This document shows positions 5,840 through 12,002 of a stretch of DNA of 12,002 nt, one piece after another (positions within the stretch are counted from its first letter, which is position 1; every line of letters begins with the position of its first letter). The notes below the pieces were generated by a model that saw nothing but the letters and a program-made list of their open reading frames with translations, was not told the DNA's origin and did no database searches. Where the stretch lies: contig CALAGF010000150.1 of the NCBI GenBank assembly GCA_937892345.1, positions 1 through 12,002 on the forward strand, given 5' to 3'. Both the position numbers and the translations under genes were made by a program. Origin of the DNA: an uncultured Rhodocyclaceae bacterium (GTDB lineage Bacteria; Pseudomonadota; Gammaproteobacteria; Burkholderiales; Rhodocyclaceae).

Positions 5840-6444
5840 TTCAGCTGCATCACGGCCCTGACCAGTTCGGCCAGAGTGCGTACGCCCATTTTGTCCATCA
5901 CCCGGGCGCGATGCGCTTCGACGGTTTTCATGCTGATCTCCAGCGTATCGGCAATCTGTTTGTTGAGTTTGCCGGCAACCACCAGATTAAGTACCTCGCG
6001 TTCGCGTTGGGTCAGTTGTTCGAGGCGCGAACTAATGGCGTCATCCCGCTCGCGTCTGGCACAGTTTTGCCGGTCGAGTTCCAGTGCCCGACTGATGCGC
6101 GATAGCAGGTCCTGGTTGTGGAAGGGCTTTTCGATGAAATCGCAGGCGCCTCGTTGCAGTGCGGCGACCGCCATCGGGACATCGCCATGGCCGGTCACGA
6201 AGATCACTGGCAGCTTCGAGCCCTGTGCAGCGAGTTTTTCGTAGAGTTCCAGACCGCTCATTTCCGGCATTCGCACATCCAGTACCAGGCAGCCGCGCAT
6301 CTCGGCGTGCCGTGCAGCAAGAAATTCGCCCCCCGATGAATAACAGGCCACGCGATAGCCTTCGCCTTCCAGTAGCCAGCTCATCGAATCGCGCATCGCA
6401 TCGTCGTCATCGACCACGTAAATGCTTTGTTGTATCTCGCTCAT
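5836..6444 (-). CDS. FixJ/LuxR-type two-component response regulator (DctR-like)
   Basis: 202 residues. The N-terminal receiver domain (about 5-120) has acidic residues DDDD at 12-15, the phospho-accepting Asp56 in LVLDVRMPEMSG, Thr84 in FVTGHGD and Lys106 in FIEKPF. The C-terminal LuxR helix-turn-helix (about 140-202) shows LTQREREVLNLVVAGKLN, then KQIADTLEISMKTVEAHRAR, as in FixJ, TtrR and DctR of Rhodobacter. It is a DNA-binding transcription factor activated by the upstream kinase. The start ATG overlaps the kinase's TGA (ATGA), so the two are translationally coupled. Lacking an AAA+ domain, it is not of the NtrC-like DctD type. Its target genes are not shown; nearby membrane-protein genes are candidates. 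Confidence 0.93.
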   Translation of the reverse strand: MSEIQQSIYVVDDDDAMRDSMSWLLEGEGYRVACYSSGGEFLAARHAEMRGCLVLDVRMPEMSGLELYEKLAAQGSKLPVIFVTGHGDVPMAVAALQRGACDFIEKPFHNQDLLSRISRALELDRQNCARRERDDAISSRLEQLTQREREVLNLVVAGKLNKQIADTLEISMKTVEAHRARVMDKMGVRTLAELVRAVMQLN

Positions 6445-8840
6445 CCTGCGTCCTCGTCGCTGTGCACTTCAATCGGCACCGTAAAGCGGAATACCGTGCC
6501 GCCCTCCCGGCGCTGCTCGACCCAGAGTCTACCCTGATGGAACTCGATGATGGAGCGGCAAATCGGCAAGCCGATCCCCATGCCGTCCGGCTTGGTTGTA
6601 TAGAAGGGGGCAAAGATGCGTTCGATGTCGTCTTCGGCCAGCCCGAGCCCACAGTCTGCGACGCTGACTTCGGCCATGCGCGGATCGGCGACACGGGCAT
6701 CGATTTGCAATCGGCGACGTTCCGGCAAGAGCTCGGCCATGGCCTCGATCCCGTTTTTCAGCAGATTGAGCAGCACCTGCTCGATCATGATGCGGTCAAC
6801 CACGATTCTGGGCAGATTTTCGGGAATATCGACCACGATCTGCGTGCTGGTGCGGCGGGCTTCGATGTCCGCGAAAGCGCGGGCTTCATCCACCAGTTCC
6901 AGGAGTGATACCGGTTGCCGGTTGGGTTCGCCCTTCTTCACCATGTCACGCATGCGGCGAATGATCTTGCCGGCGCGTTCTGCCTGTTCCGACGCCTTTT
7001 GCATTGCTGCCAGCAGGTCGTCGATCTTGTAGTTGCCTGCCTGCATGCGTTTGACGCAGCCCGCGCAGTAATTGGCGATGGCCGATAGCGGCTGGTTCAG
7101 TTCGTGCGCGAGCGAGGAGGCCATTTCTCCCATGGTGATCAGGCGCGAGGTCTGTTCCAGCCGTTTCTGCTGTTGCATATTGACTTCGTCAATGTGCTTT
7201 TTGTCGGTGATGTCGGCAGCAATCTGGACGCGTACCGTGCGTCCGTCCACCCAGCGGATGGCGCGTTCGTGCACGTGGTACCAGTGGCCCGACAACTGGT
7301 GGCGGATTTCGCCATCGAAGAGTTCACAGGGCAGTTCATCAGCGGCGATACCCTGCGGTTCGCGGCTCAGTGCTTCCGGGTCGGGGTGGCAGGCGCTGGT
7401 TAATTCAGCCGAATGGCGCCCGATACAGTCAAAGCCGAAAATGTTCTGGAAGGCCCGGTTGGCAAACAAGACTTCACCGGTGTTGACGTCGGCCACATGC
7501 ACGGCGGAATCCAGGCCATCAATGACCGTGGTGAAACGTTCGTGGGCGCGCTCCAGTTCGACCCGCACCCGCTTGGGCTCGGTGATGTCGTTCATCGAAG
7601 CCATCCAGCCGATTTGCTGGCCGCCGGTATCGATCAGGGGCGAGAAATACAGCCGCACGTCAAAGCGCTCGCCGTTCTTGCGCATGATGCGCATCTCGAA
7701 GCCGCTGGCGGGTGCCTTGCCGGCAAGGGCGGTTTCCACGTTGTACTTGAGTTGATTGAATTCCTCATCCGGCCAGTAGGGATAAGGGGGCTTGATGCCA
7801 ACCAGCTCGTTTTCGCTGAACCCGGTCATCCGGCAGAAGGCTGCGTTGACGTAGGTGATGCGTCCATCGAGGTCGATTGCCCGCAGGCCGGTAATCACCG
7901 AGTTCGACATGGCCTGGCGGAAGGCGTAGGCCGCGCGCAATTGTTCTTCAGTATCGGCACGATGGCGGGCGTGACGTCTGAGCTGGATGAGCGTGATCGT
8001 GGCAATCAGGGTCAATACGATGATCAGTGCCGCGGGCACGTAGGGGAGCCAGACGGCGCCGCTGCGATACGCCACGATCTCCAGCCCCAGGCGGTTATTG
8101 GGCAGGTCGATGGTGAACGAGCCGGAAATTTTCCGCTCGGTGGGCTTTACCGAGGAATTGCTGAAGACTTCACGGTTGGTGTCATCCAGCACCGTCAGGT
8201 GGTAACGGGCGGTGAAAACAGCAGGCAGGGCAACCCGAAGCAAGGTTTCCAGACTTTGCAGGGCAACGAAGGCCCCCACGTCGGCGCTGCCCCGCTGTAC
8301 CGGGAAAATGATGTCGTGTGCCGGTCGTCCCATCGCATTCTGGTAATCGGATGACACCATTTCATGGCGGGTGCGCAAGGCCTTTTGCACCGCGGCGAGT
8401 CGTTTGCCGCTCAATTGCTCGCCGACGAATGCTGCGGTCGACTCGTTGGGGGCGACCCATTCCACCTTGCCATCGGTGTCGACCCAGATGATTGCCTCGA
8501 TTTCCGGCATGTCACGCACGTAGCGTCCGGCTTTGACCTGGAAAGCCTCGTAGTCGAGCTGGGGAAACTCATGTTCGCGGGCCAGTTCGGCGAGGAAGTC
8601 CTGATGGTTTTGCAGACGAACTTCAAGCGTGCGTTCGGCCCAGTGCATGTCGCCCTCCAGCGCCGAGCGTGCCGTATCCAGCTCGCGCCATTGCAGCAGG
8701 CCGGTGACGATCAGCATGGCCAGGGCAAAAATGCCGATGGCCAGATAGGGGGCCTGCCATAGCCAGTTTGGCCGGGGTGCAGGTGGGGGCGGCGTTGGAA
8801 ACATGGGCTGATTCTTCGTTGACCACGCCGAGCCTGCCAT
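6441..8840 (-). CDS. Membrane-bound two-PAS sensor histidine kinase (DctS/FixL-like)
   Basis: 799 residues. In order: a Pro-rich cytoplasmic start, membrane segment at about 32-50, a periplasmic sensor region at about 52-264, a second membrane segment at about 265-287, PAS domain 1 (about 305-425, with GLRAIDLDGRITYVNAAFCR and NDIT), and PAS domain 2 (about 435-550, ending in AADITDKK). The dimerisation/phosphoacceptor helix carries His579 in LAHELNQPLSAI. The ATPase domain has Asn696 in LLNLLKNGIEAM, Asp729 in VADCGLGL, the F-box FAPFYTTK and GMGIGLPI. No haem-binding PAS signature of FixL is evident. The first PAS and the pairing with a FixJ-type regulator resemble Rhodobacter DctS/DctR, suggesting an organic-acid ligand; that is inference. 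The ATG at 8838-8840 has AGGG 9 nt before it; Met13 is an alternative. It follows the Gate-domain gene by 35 nt with no terminator. Confidence 0.92.
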   Translation of the reverse strand: MAGSAWSTKNQPMFPTPPPPAPRPNWLWQAPYLAIGIFALAMLIVTGLLQWRELDTARSALEGDMHWAERTLEVRLQNHQDFLAELAREHEFPQLDYEAFQVKAGRYVRDMPEIEAIIWVDTDGKVEWVAPNESTAAFVGEQLSGKRLAAVQKALRTRHEMVSSDYQNAMGRPAHDIIFPVQRGSADVGAFVALQSLETLLRVALPAVFTARYHLTVLDDTNREVFSNSSVKPTERKISGSFTIDLPNNRLGLEIVAYRSGAVWLPYVPAALIIVLTLIATITLIQLRRHARHRADTEEQLRAAYAFRQAMSNSVITGLRAIDLDGRITYVNAAFCRMTGFSENELVGIKPPYPYWPDEEFNQLKYNVETALAGKAPASGFEMRIMRKNGERFDVRLYFSPLIDTGGQQIGWMASMNDITEPKRVRVELERAHERFTTVIDGLDSAVHVADVNTGEVLFANRAFQNIFGFDCIGRHSAELTSACHPDPEALSREPQGIAADELPCELFDGEIRHQLSGHWYHVHERAIRWVDGRTVRVQIAADITDKKHIDEVNMQQQKRLEQTSRLITMGEMASSLAHELNQPLSAIANYCAGCVKRMQAGNYKIDDLLAAMQKASEQAERAGKIIRRMRDMVKKGEPNRQPVSLLELVDEARAFADIEARRTSTQIVVDIPENLPRIVVDRIMIEQVLLNLLKNGIEAMAELLPERRRLQIDARVADPRMAEVSVADCGLGLAEDDIERIFAPFYTTKPDGMGIGLPICRSIIEFHQGRLWVEQRREGGTVFRFTVPIEVHSDEDAG

Positions 8841-8875
8841 TGGGAGTTACCCTAGGTTGCCGGCGGCCGCACGCC

Positions 8876-9814
8876 TCAGGTGAAGAGAATGTGGCCGACA
8901 GTGCGCAGCGCGATACCCACGCAGGCGCCATAGGCAGCGGGCTTCCAGACGGCTGCAACGCGCCTGCCGGCCGAGATCAGCACCGCTACACCGGGCAGGT
9001 CGAAGGGTGAAATCAGGAAGCCCGCACTGGCGTTGAGCAGTTCAACGCTGATTTGTCCGGCACGGCGCATGTCGTCGACCACCCCCATCATCGCCGTCCC
9101 GCCGGCCAGGTATTTGGTGAGCGTGGGCAGAATCAGGATCGGATCGATACCGAGCCGGGTAAGCAGTGGCGAGATCGCTACGGTCAACAGGTCGATTGCA
9201 CCAAAATGCCGGAGCGCAGTGACCGCCACCAGCGAGAGCACCAGCATCGGAATCGCGCCGACCGCGATGCGGAATGCCTCTGCCCCGGCCCGGTTGATGA
9301 CATCAAGCACGCCCTTGGCGCTTTCTGCTGCCGGATGCTGCAGGGTTTCATCGAGTTGCGCTTCGGCACTCGAAAGCTGGCTGCCAAACAGGTAGTAGGT
9401 GGCCGCTGCTGCGGTCAACCCGCCGAGCAGGGAAAAGATCAGGGTCGGCATCAAGTCGAGGCCCATGGTGAGCATCGGGAGCGAGGCATTGGCCTGGGCC
9501 ATGGCAAATACCATGGCCAGCGTGGCTGCGAGGTGACGATCGGAGGTGCCGCGTTGCTCCATCATGGTCAGCGTGGCCAAGGGGGCGGCAAAGCTGACGA
9601 AGTTGATTTGCAAGGCAGCAAATACGCCCAGTCCGGTCAGGCCGAAAGGGCGCAGCACCGGCGCCAGTTTTGCCACCAGCCAATCCAGCGCGCCGCGCGC
9701 TTCCAGCAGGCGCATCAGCGACAGCATCACGACCATGACCGGCAGCAGGATGAACAGCGAAAGTTCCACCGCAGAGCGGCCGGCTTTGAGAATGATGTCG
9801 ATCAGGATGTCCAT
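8876..9814 (-). CDS. Gate-domain (nucleoside-recognition / SpmA-SpmB-like) membrane protein
   Basis: 312 residues from the ATG at 9812-9814; longer readings from TTG at 9961 give Cys/His-rich, unlikely N-termini. Two similar hydrophobic halves (about 10-143 and 180-311) are joined by an acidic, soluble linker at about 148-172. Each half holds several membrane segments and Gate-like features: LQINFVSFAAPLATLTMMEQ and MAQANASLPM in the first, LPTLTKYLAGGTAMMGVV in the second. Gate-domain proteins include concentrative nucleoside transporters and the spore-maturation proteins SpmA/SpmB; most bacterial members have no known substrate. No Shine-Dalgarno is apparent. It is probably the first gene of an operon with the kinase and response regulator downstream, which might put the transporter-like protein under, or make it part of, that signalling system. 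Substrate unknown. Confidence 0.8.
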   Translation of the reverse strand: MDILIDIILKAGRSAVELSLFILLPVMVVMLSLMRLLEARGALDWLVAKLAPVLRPFGLTGLGVFAALQINFVSFAAPLATLTMMEQRGTSDRHLAATLAMVFAMAQANASLPMLTMGLDLMPTLIFSLLGGLTAAAATYYLFGSQLSSAEAQLDETLQHPAAESAKGVLDVINRAGAEAFRIAVGAIPMLVLSLVAVTALRHFGAIDLLTVAISPLLTRLGIDPILILPTLTKYLAGGTAMMGVVDDMRRAGQISVELLNASAGFLISPFDLPGVAVLISAGRRVAAVWKPAAYGACVGIALRTVGHILFT

Positions 9815-9992
9815 GAAGGGTCGCAAGTGAGGTGGATGAGCGCGATGGCAGGGTGTGAGGCAGAAGCTTGTCGCCATTCGACATAGCGTGCAATCATGGA
9901 TTTCCATGATCCCGTGCGTGACATGCCGGGCTACAAGCGGTGGATTGAATCGCCCGTGCAATCCCGGTGATGACGCTCTTGCCGCTTCGCAT
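9815..9992. promoter_or_regulatory. 178-bp intergenic region with inverted repeats
   Basis: The gap lies between lrgB and the Gate-domain gene, both on the - strand, and is the largest non-coding stretch in the right half. It contains a perfect 18-bp inverted repeat at 9893-9910 and a 6-bp inverted repeat GGATTG/CAATCC (9942-9947 with 9959-9964, spacer 11). The 9-mer CGTGCAATC also occurs twice (9887-9895 and 9955-9963). No intrinsic terminator for lrgB and no convincing sigma-70 pair is found. It presumably holds the promoter of the Gate-domain/kinase/regulator operon. Confidence 0.45.
9893..9910. repeat. Perfect palindrome, candidate operator
   Basis: ATCATGGATTTCCATGAT: two 8-bp arms around a TT spacer, with perfect symmetry. 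It lies 79 bp upstream of the Gate-domain gene's start, a normal distance for an operator or activator site. The arms are AT-richer than the surroundings. No T-tract follows, so it does not read as a terminator. Confidence 0.45.
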
Positions 9993-10700
9993 TTAAACCA
10001 GCAAGGGGAGCAAAAGGGCTGTCAGCGCACCGTTCAGGCCCATGGCCAGCGCCGAAAAGGCGCCGGTCTGTTCGCTGATCTGGAAGGCTCGGGCGGTGCC
10101 GATGCCGTGTGATGCCACACCCATCGCAAAGCCGCGGACTGCCGGGTCGTCGACACGCAGAAAATTGAACAAATAGCGAGCGCCCACTGCGCCGATAATC
10201 CCCGTTACAATGACCATCACTGCCGTCAGCGAGGGAATGCCACCGATACGCTCGGCAATCCCCATTGCAATCGGCGTGGTTACCGATTTCGGCGCCAAGG
10301 ACAACTGCGTCGGCAGGCTGGCGCCCAGCATACGGGCGACTCCCATCGCAGAGACAATCGCCGTCAAGCTACCCGCCAGCAGGCCGATCATGATTGGCCA
10401 GGCCATTTCGCGCACTTTGCGAAAATGGGTATATAGCGGGATCGCCAGGGCGACGGTTGCCGGTCCCAGCAGAAAGTGCACGAACTGGGCGCCGGTGAAA
10501 TAGGTTTCGTAGGCCGTGCCGGTGAGCAATAGAAAGGCAACCAGCAGGCTCATTGCAATCAGCACCGGATTTGCCAGCGGGTGACCGCCGCTACGCTTGA
10601 AAATGGCAAAAGCGGCTTGGTAGGCCAGCAAGGTCATGGTCAGGCCAAGGAGCGGCGAGGCCGAGAGATACACCCAGATTTCGGTCAGCGGCGTTTTCAT
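9993..10700 (-). CDS. lrgB: LrgB/CidB-family membrane protein
   Basis: 235 residues, close to the family's usual 230 or so. It is strongly hydrophobic with about seven membrane segments. Family landmarks are visible: LGPATVALAIPLY (78-90), LAPKSVTTPIAMGIAE (135-150) and GVASHGIGTARAFQ (194-207). LrgB works with LrgA. The pair was first described in Staphylococcus as modulators of murein hydrolase activity and cell death. The Bacillus counterparts PftA/PftB take up pyruvate, and the plant homologue PLGG1 exchanges glycolate and glycerate. The ATG at 10698-10700 overlaps the lrgA stop (ATGA) and has GGAG (- strand, at 10708-10711) with a 7-nt spacer. No terminator is seen after the TAA stop. 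Confidence 0.93.
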   Translation of the reverse strand: MKTPLTEIWVYLSASPLLGLTMTLLAYQAAFAIFKRSGGHPLANPVLIAMSLLVAFLLLTGTAYETYFTGAQFVHFLLGPATVALAIPLYTHFRKVREMAWPIMIGLLAGSLTAIVSAMGVARMLGASLPTQLSLAPKSVTTPIAMGIAERIGGIPSLTAVMVIVTGIIGAVGARYLFNFLRVDDPAVRGFAMGVASHGIGTARAFQISEQTGAFSALAMGLNGALTALLLPLLV

Positions 10701-11053
10701 GTGTTTTCTCCGGTCGACCGTCGGGCCAGCATGAATTTCATCACCAAGGCGGTGACGGCCAGCGACGCCGCCGTGCTGACCAGCAGCGAGAGCGTCAATG
10801 CCTGCCATTCGTCCGCTACCCGGTGCAGATGCACGATGATGCCGGTCCCGGCGGGTACGAAAAGCAGGGAGAGATGGCTGAGCAGGGTCTGGCTGGTTTC
10901 CTTGAGCTCCTTGCCCGGCCCGCCACGCAGCCAAAGTGTCAGGAAAAGCAGCAACATGCCGAGCACCGGGCCGGGGAGCGTGAGATTCAGTGCACGAACC
11001 AGCACTTCGCCGATGAGCTGGAAAAGGAGCAGGGTGGTCAGGGCTGGGAGCAT
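10697..11053 (-). CDS. lrgA: LrgA/CidA-family holin-like membrane protein
   Basis: 118 residues from the ATG at 11051-11053. An in-frame TTG 12 nt upstream is rejected because it overlaps the ribosome site (GGAG on the - strand at 11060-11063, 6-nt spacer). About four membrane segments are present. Landmarks: LLLFQLIGEVLVR (8-20), LPGPVLGMLLLFLTLW (26-41) and LSLLFVPAGTGIIVH (61-75), then a short basic tail. It partners LrgB, encoded immediately downstream with a 4-nt overlap. The gene begins 18 nt after an intrinsic terminator that follows aceB, leaving no space for its own promoter between. Transcription must come by readthrough from aceB or from a promoter inside aceB. A small organic-acid transport role is inferred from context and from known relatives. 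Confidence 0.92.
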   Translation of the reverse strand: MLPALTTLLLFQLIGEVLVRALNLTLPGPVLGMLLLFLTLWLRGGPGKELKETSQTLLSHLSLLFVPAGTGIIVHLHRVADEWQALTLSLLVSTAASLAVTALVMKFMLARRSTGENT

Positions 11054-11070
11054 GTGTTTCTCCAATGGAT

Positions 11071-11096
11071 AAAAAAGCGCCGGGTTTCCCCGGCGC
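11071..11096 (-). terminator. Intrinsic terminator between aceB and lrgA
   Basis: Read on the - strand: GCGCCGGG, loop GAAA, CCCGGCGC, then TTTTTT (stem 11077-11084 with 11089-11096, T-tract 11071-11076). It is an 8-bp GC stem with a GNRA tetraloop and should be an efficient terminator. It lies 33 nt after the aceB stop and 7 nt before the lrgA ribosome site, so it could also act as an attenuator for lrgAB. Confidence 0.88.
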
Positions 11097-11129
11097 CTGT
11101 GTCTCTTTCAGCTTCCGCTAAACGGCTTG

Positions 11130-12002
11130 TCAGGCCATGGCCTCGTACAGCGGCAGGGTCAGGAACTCCGGGTATTCCGGGGTCAGCGACATTTCGTCGA
11201 AAATGACGGCAGCCTGATCGTAGCTGGCGGTGTCTTCGCCTTGGGCGGAGACCGATGCCTTCACCTTGGCCAGTTCTTCGGCGATCATCGGACGAACCAT
11301 TTCAACGGTGACCTTGCGGCCGTCGTCGAGGATGCCCTTCGGTGAAACGACCCACTGCCAGACCTGCGAGCGGGAGATTTCGGCGGTGGCCGCATCTTCC
11401 ATCAGGTTGTGGATGGGCACGCAGCCGTTGCCGGCCAGCCAGGAGCCGAGGTAGTGAATACCGACGTTGATGTTATTGCGCAGGCCGGCTTCGGTGATCG
11501 GGGTTTCCGGACGGAAGTCGAGCCACTGGGCCGGGCCGAAGTTGCCTTCAACCTGCTTTTCCCACTGGTTCGGCTTGTCGCCGAGCACCTTGACGAACTC
11601 TTCCATGGCGATCGGCACCAGGCCCGGGTGAGCCACCCAGCCGCCGTCGAAGCCGTCGTTGGCGTCGCGGGTCTTGTCGTGGCGGATGCCAGCCAGCGCC
11701 TTTTCGTTGGCAACCGGATCGTTCTTGATCGGGATCAGGGCCGACATGCCGCCCATGGCCGGGGCGCCGCGCTTGTGGCAGGCCTGCACCAGTGCCAGAG
11801 CGTAGCCGCGCATGAACGGCACTTCCATGGTGATCGCAGAACGCTGAGCCAGGCAGAAGTCCTTGTTCTTCTTGAACTTCTTGATGCAGGAGAAGATGTA
11901 ATCCCAACGGCCGGCATTGAGGCCGGACGAGTGGTTGCGCAGTTCGTACAGGATTTCTTCCATCTCGAAGGTGGCGAGGATGGTTTCGATCAGCACGGTG
12001 GC
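11130..12002 (-). CDS. aceB: Malate synthase A, C-terminal part (5' end outside window)
   Basis: 290 residues in frame up to the window edge. The enzyme condenses glyoxylate with acetyl-CoA to malate, the second step of the glyoxylate shunt, in the cytoplasm. Seen: VLIETILATFEMEEILYELR followed by NHSSGLNAGRWDYIFS. The Glu of LIET and the Asp of RWDY are 28 residues apart, the spacing of the two Mg-binding residues in characterised malate synthases (Glu434 and Asp462 in E. coli form G). Further on are GGMSALIP, DGGWVAHPGLVP and the C-terminal NLMEDAATAEISRSQVWQW, which carries the catalytic Asp. It ends LPLYEAMA. This is the short A isoform, not the roughly 720-residue G form. It competes with Icd for isocitrate-derived carbon. 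The TGA stop is at 11130-11132, with a terminator 33 nt further on. Confidence 0.96.
   Translation of the reverse strand, partial: ATVLIETILATFEMEEILYELRNHSSGLNAGRWDYIFSCIKKFKKNKDFCLAQRSAITMEVPFMRGYALALVQACHKRGAPAMGGMSALIPIKNDPVANEKALAGIRHDKTRDANDGFDGGWVAHPGLVPIAMEEFVKVLGDKPNQWEKQVEGNFGPAQWLDFRPETPITEAGLRNNINVGIHYLGSWLAGNGCVPIHNLMEDAATAEISRSQVWQWVVSPKGILDDGRKVTVEMVRPMIAEELAKVKASVSAQGEDTASYDQAAVIFDEMSLTPEYPEFLTLPLYEAMA

Noticed and set aside
7413..8354. 313-residue open frame on the + strand inside the kinase gene
   Set aside because: Antisense shadow of the histidine kinase, whose domains are continuous across the region.
9053..9886. 277-residue open frame on the + strand over the Gate-domain gene
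   Set aside because: Extremely Gln/Arg/His-rich product, as expected opposite a hydrophobic membrane-protein gene.
9815..9961. N-terminal extension of the Gate-domain protein from TTG at 9961
   Set aside because: The extra 49 residues are rich in Cys, His and Pro, unlike a membrane protein's start. The ATG at 9814 gives a normal amphipathic and hydrophobic beginning.
9942..9964. GGATTG/CAATCC inverted repeat as an lrgB terminator
   Set aside because: Only 6 bp, with an 11-nt loop and no T-tract on either strand.
9896..9970. 24-codon + strand frame starting within the palindrome
   Set aside because: No ribosome site and no recognisable family; its start lies within the inverted repeat. Chance is the simpler reading.
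10697..11053. Phage holin / lysis cassette
   Set aside because: LrgA is holin-like, but it is paired with LrgB and flanked by central-metabolism genes. No endolysin, spanin or phage gene is present.
11054..11065. TTG start of LrgA four codons upstream
   Set aside because: The TTGGAG itself supplies the Shine-Dalgarno for the ATG at 11053.

Overview
The window is about 12 kb of dense, GC-rich chromosome from a betaproteobacterium. The style of the murein, central-metabolism and two-component genes from about 1.3 kb onward suggests Rhodocyclales. The first 1.3 kb looks more like Burkholderiales (Comamonadaceae), both in protein sequence and in codon choice. This taxonomy is inferred from family resemblance, not from a search. 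I see no rRNA, tRNA, insertion sequence, phage gene or CRISPR array, and nothing that amounts to a clearly new system.

Left block (1-3821, + strand): the 3' end of a monomeric NADP-isocitrate dehydrogenase, a hairpin terminator, the complete dimeric-type NADP-isocitrate dehydrogenase icd, a second terminator, then murI (glutamate racemase) and a CaiB/BaiF-type CoA-transferase spaced 1 nt apart. The icd gene changes codon use abruptly at about 1315-1345, as if its two parts had different origins.

Middle block (3814-5839): a TonB-family protein on the - strand overlaps the CoA-transferase tail to tail and is divergent from a secreted ankyrin-repeat protein. A small conserved protein of unknown function follows on the + strand.

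Right block (5836-12002, all - strand). In transcription order it reads: malate synthase A (aceB, cut by the window edge), a terminator, lrgA and lrgB (overlapping ATGA), a 178-bp gap holding a perfect palindrome, a Gate-domain (nucleoside-recognition/SpmA-SpmB-like) membrane protein, a two-PAS membrane histidine kinase, and a FixJ-type response regulator (overlapping ATGA). The kinase/regulator pair resembles DctS/DctR of Rhodobacter, which senses C4-dicarboxylates.

The unifying theme is organic-acid and TCA/glyoxylate metabolism. Two isocitrate dehydrogenases lie at one end. The competing glyoxylate-shunt enzyme malate synthase lies at the other, next to LrgAB, whose relatives move small organic acids, and close to a dicarboxylate-type sensor pair. 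This functional link is inferred. Two genes (murI and lrgA) start immediately downstream of an intrinsic terminator, leaving almost no room for a promoter, which suggests control by readthrough.
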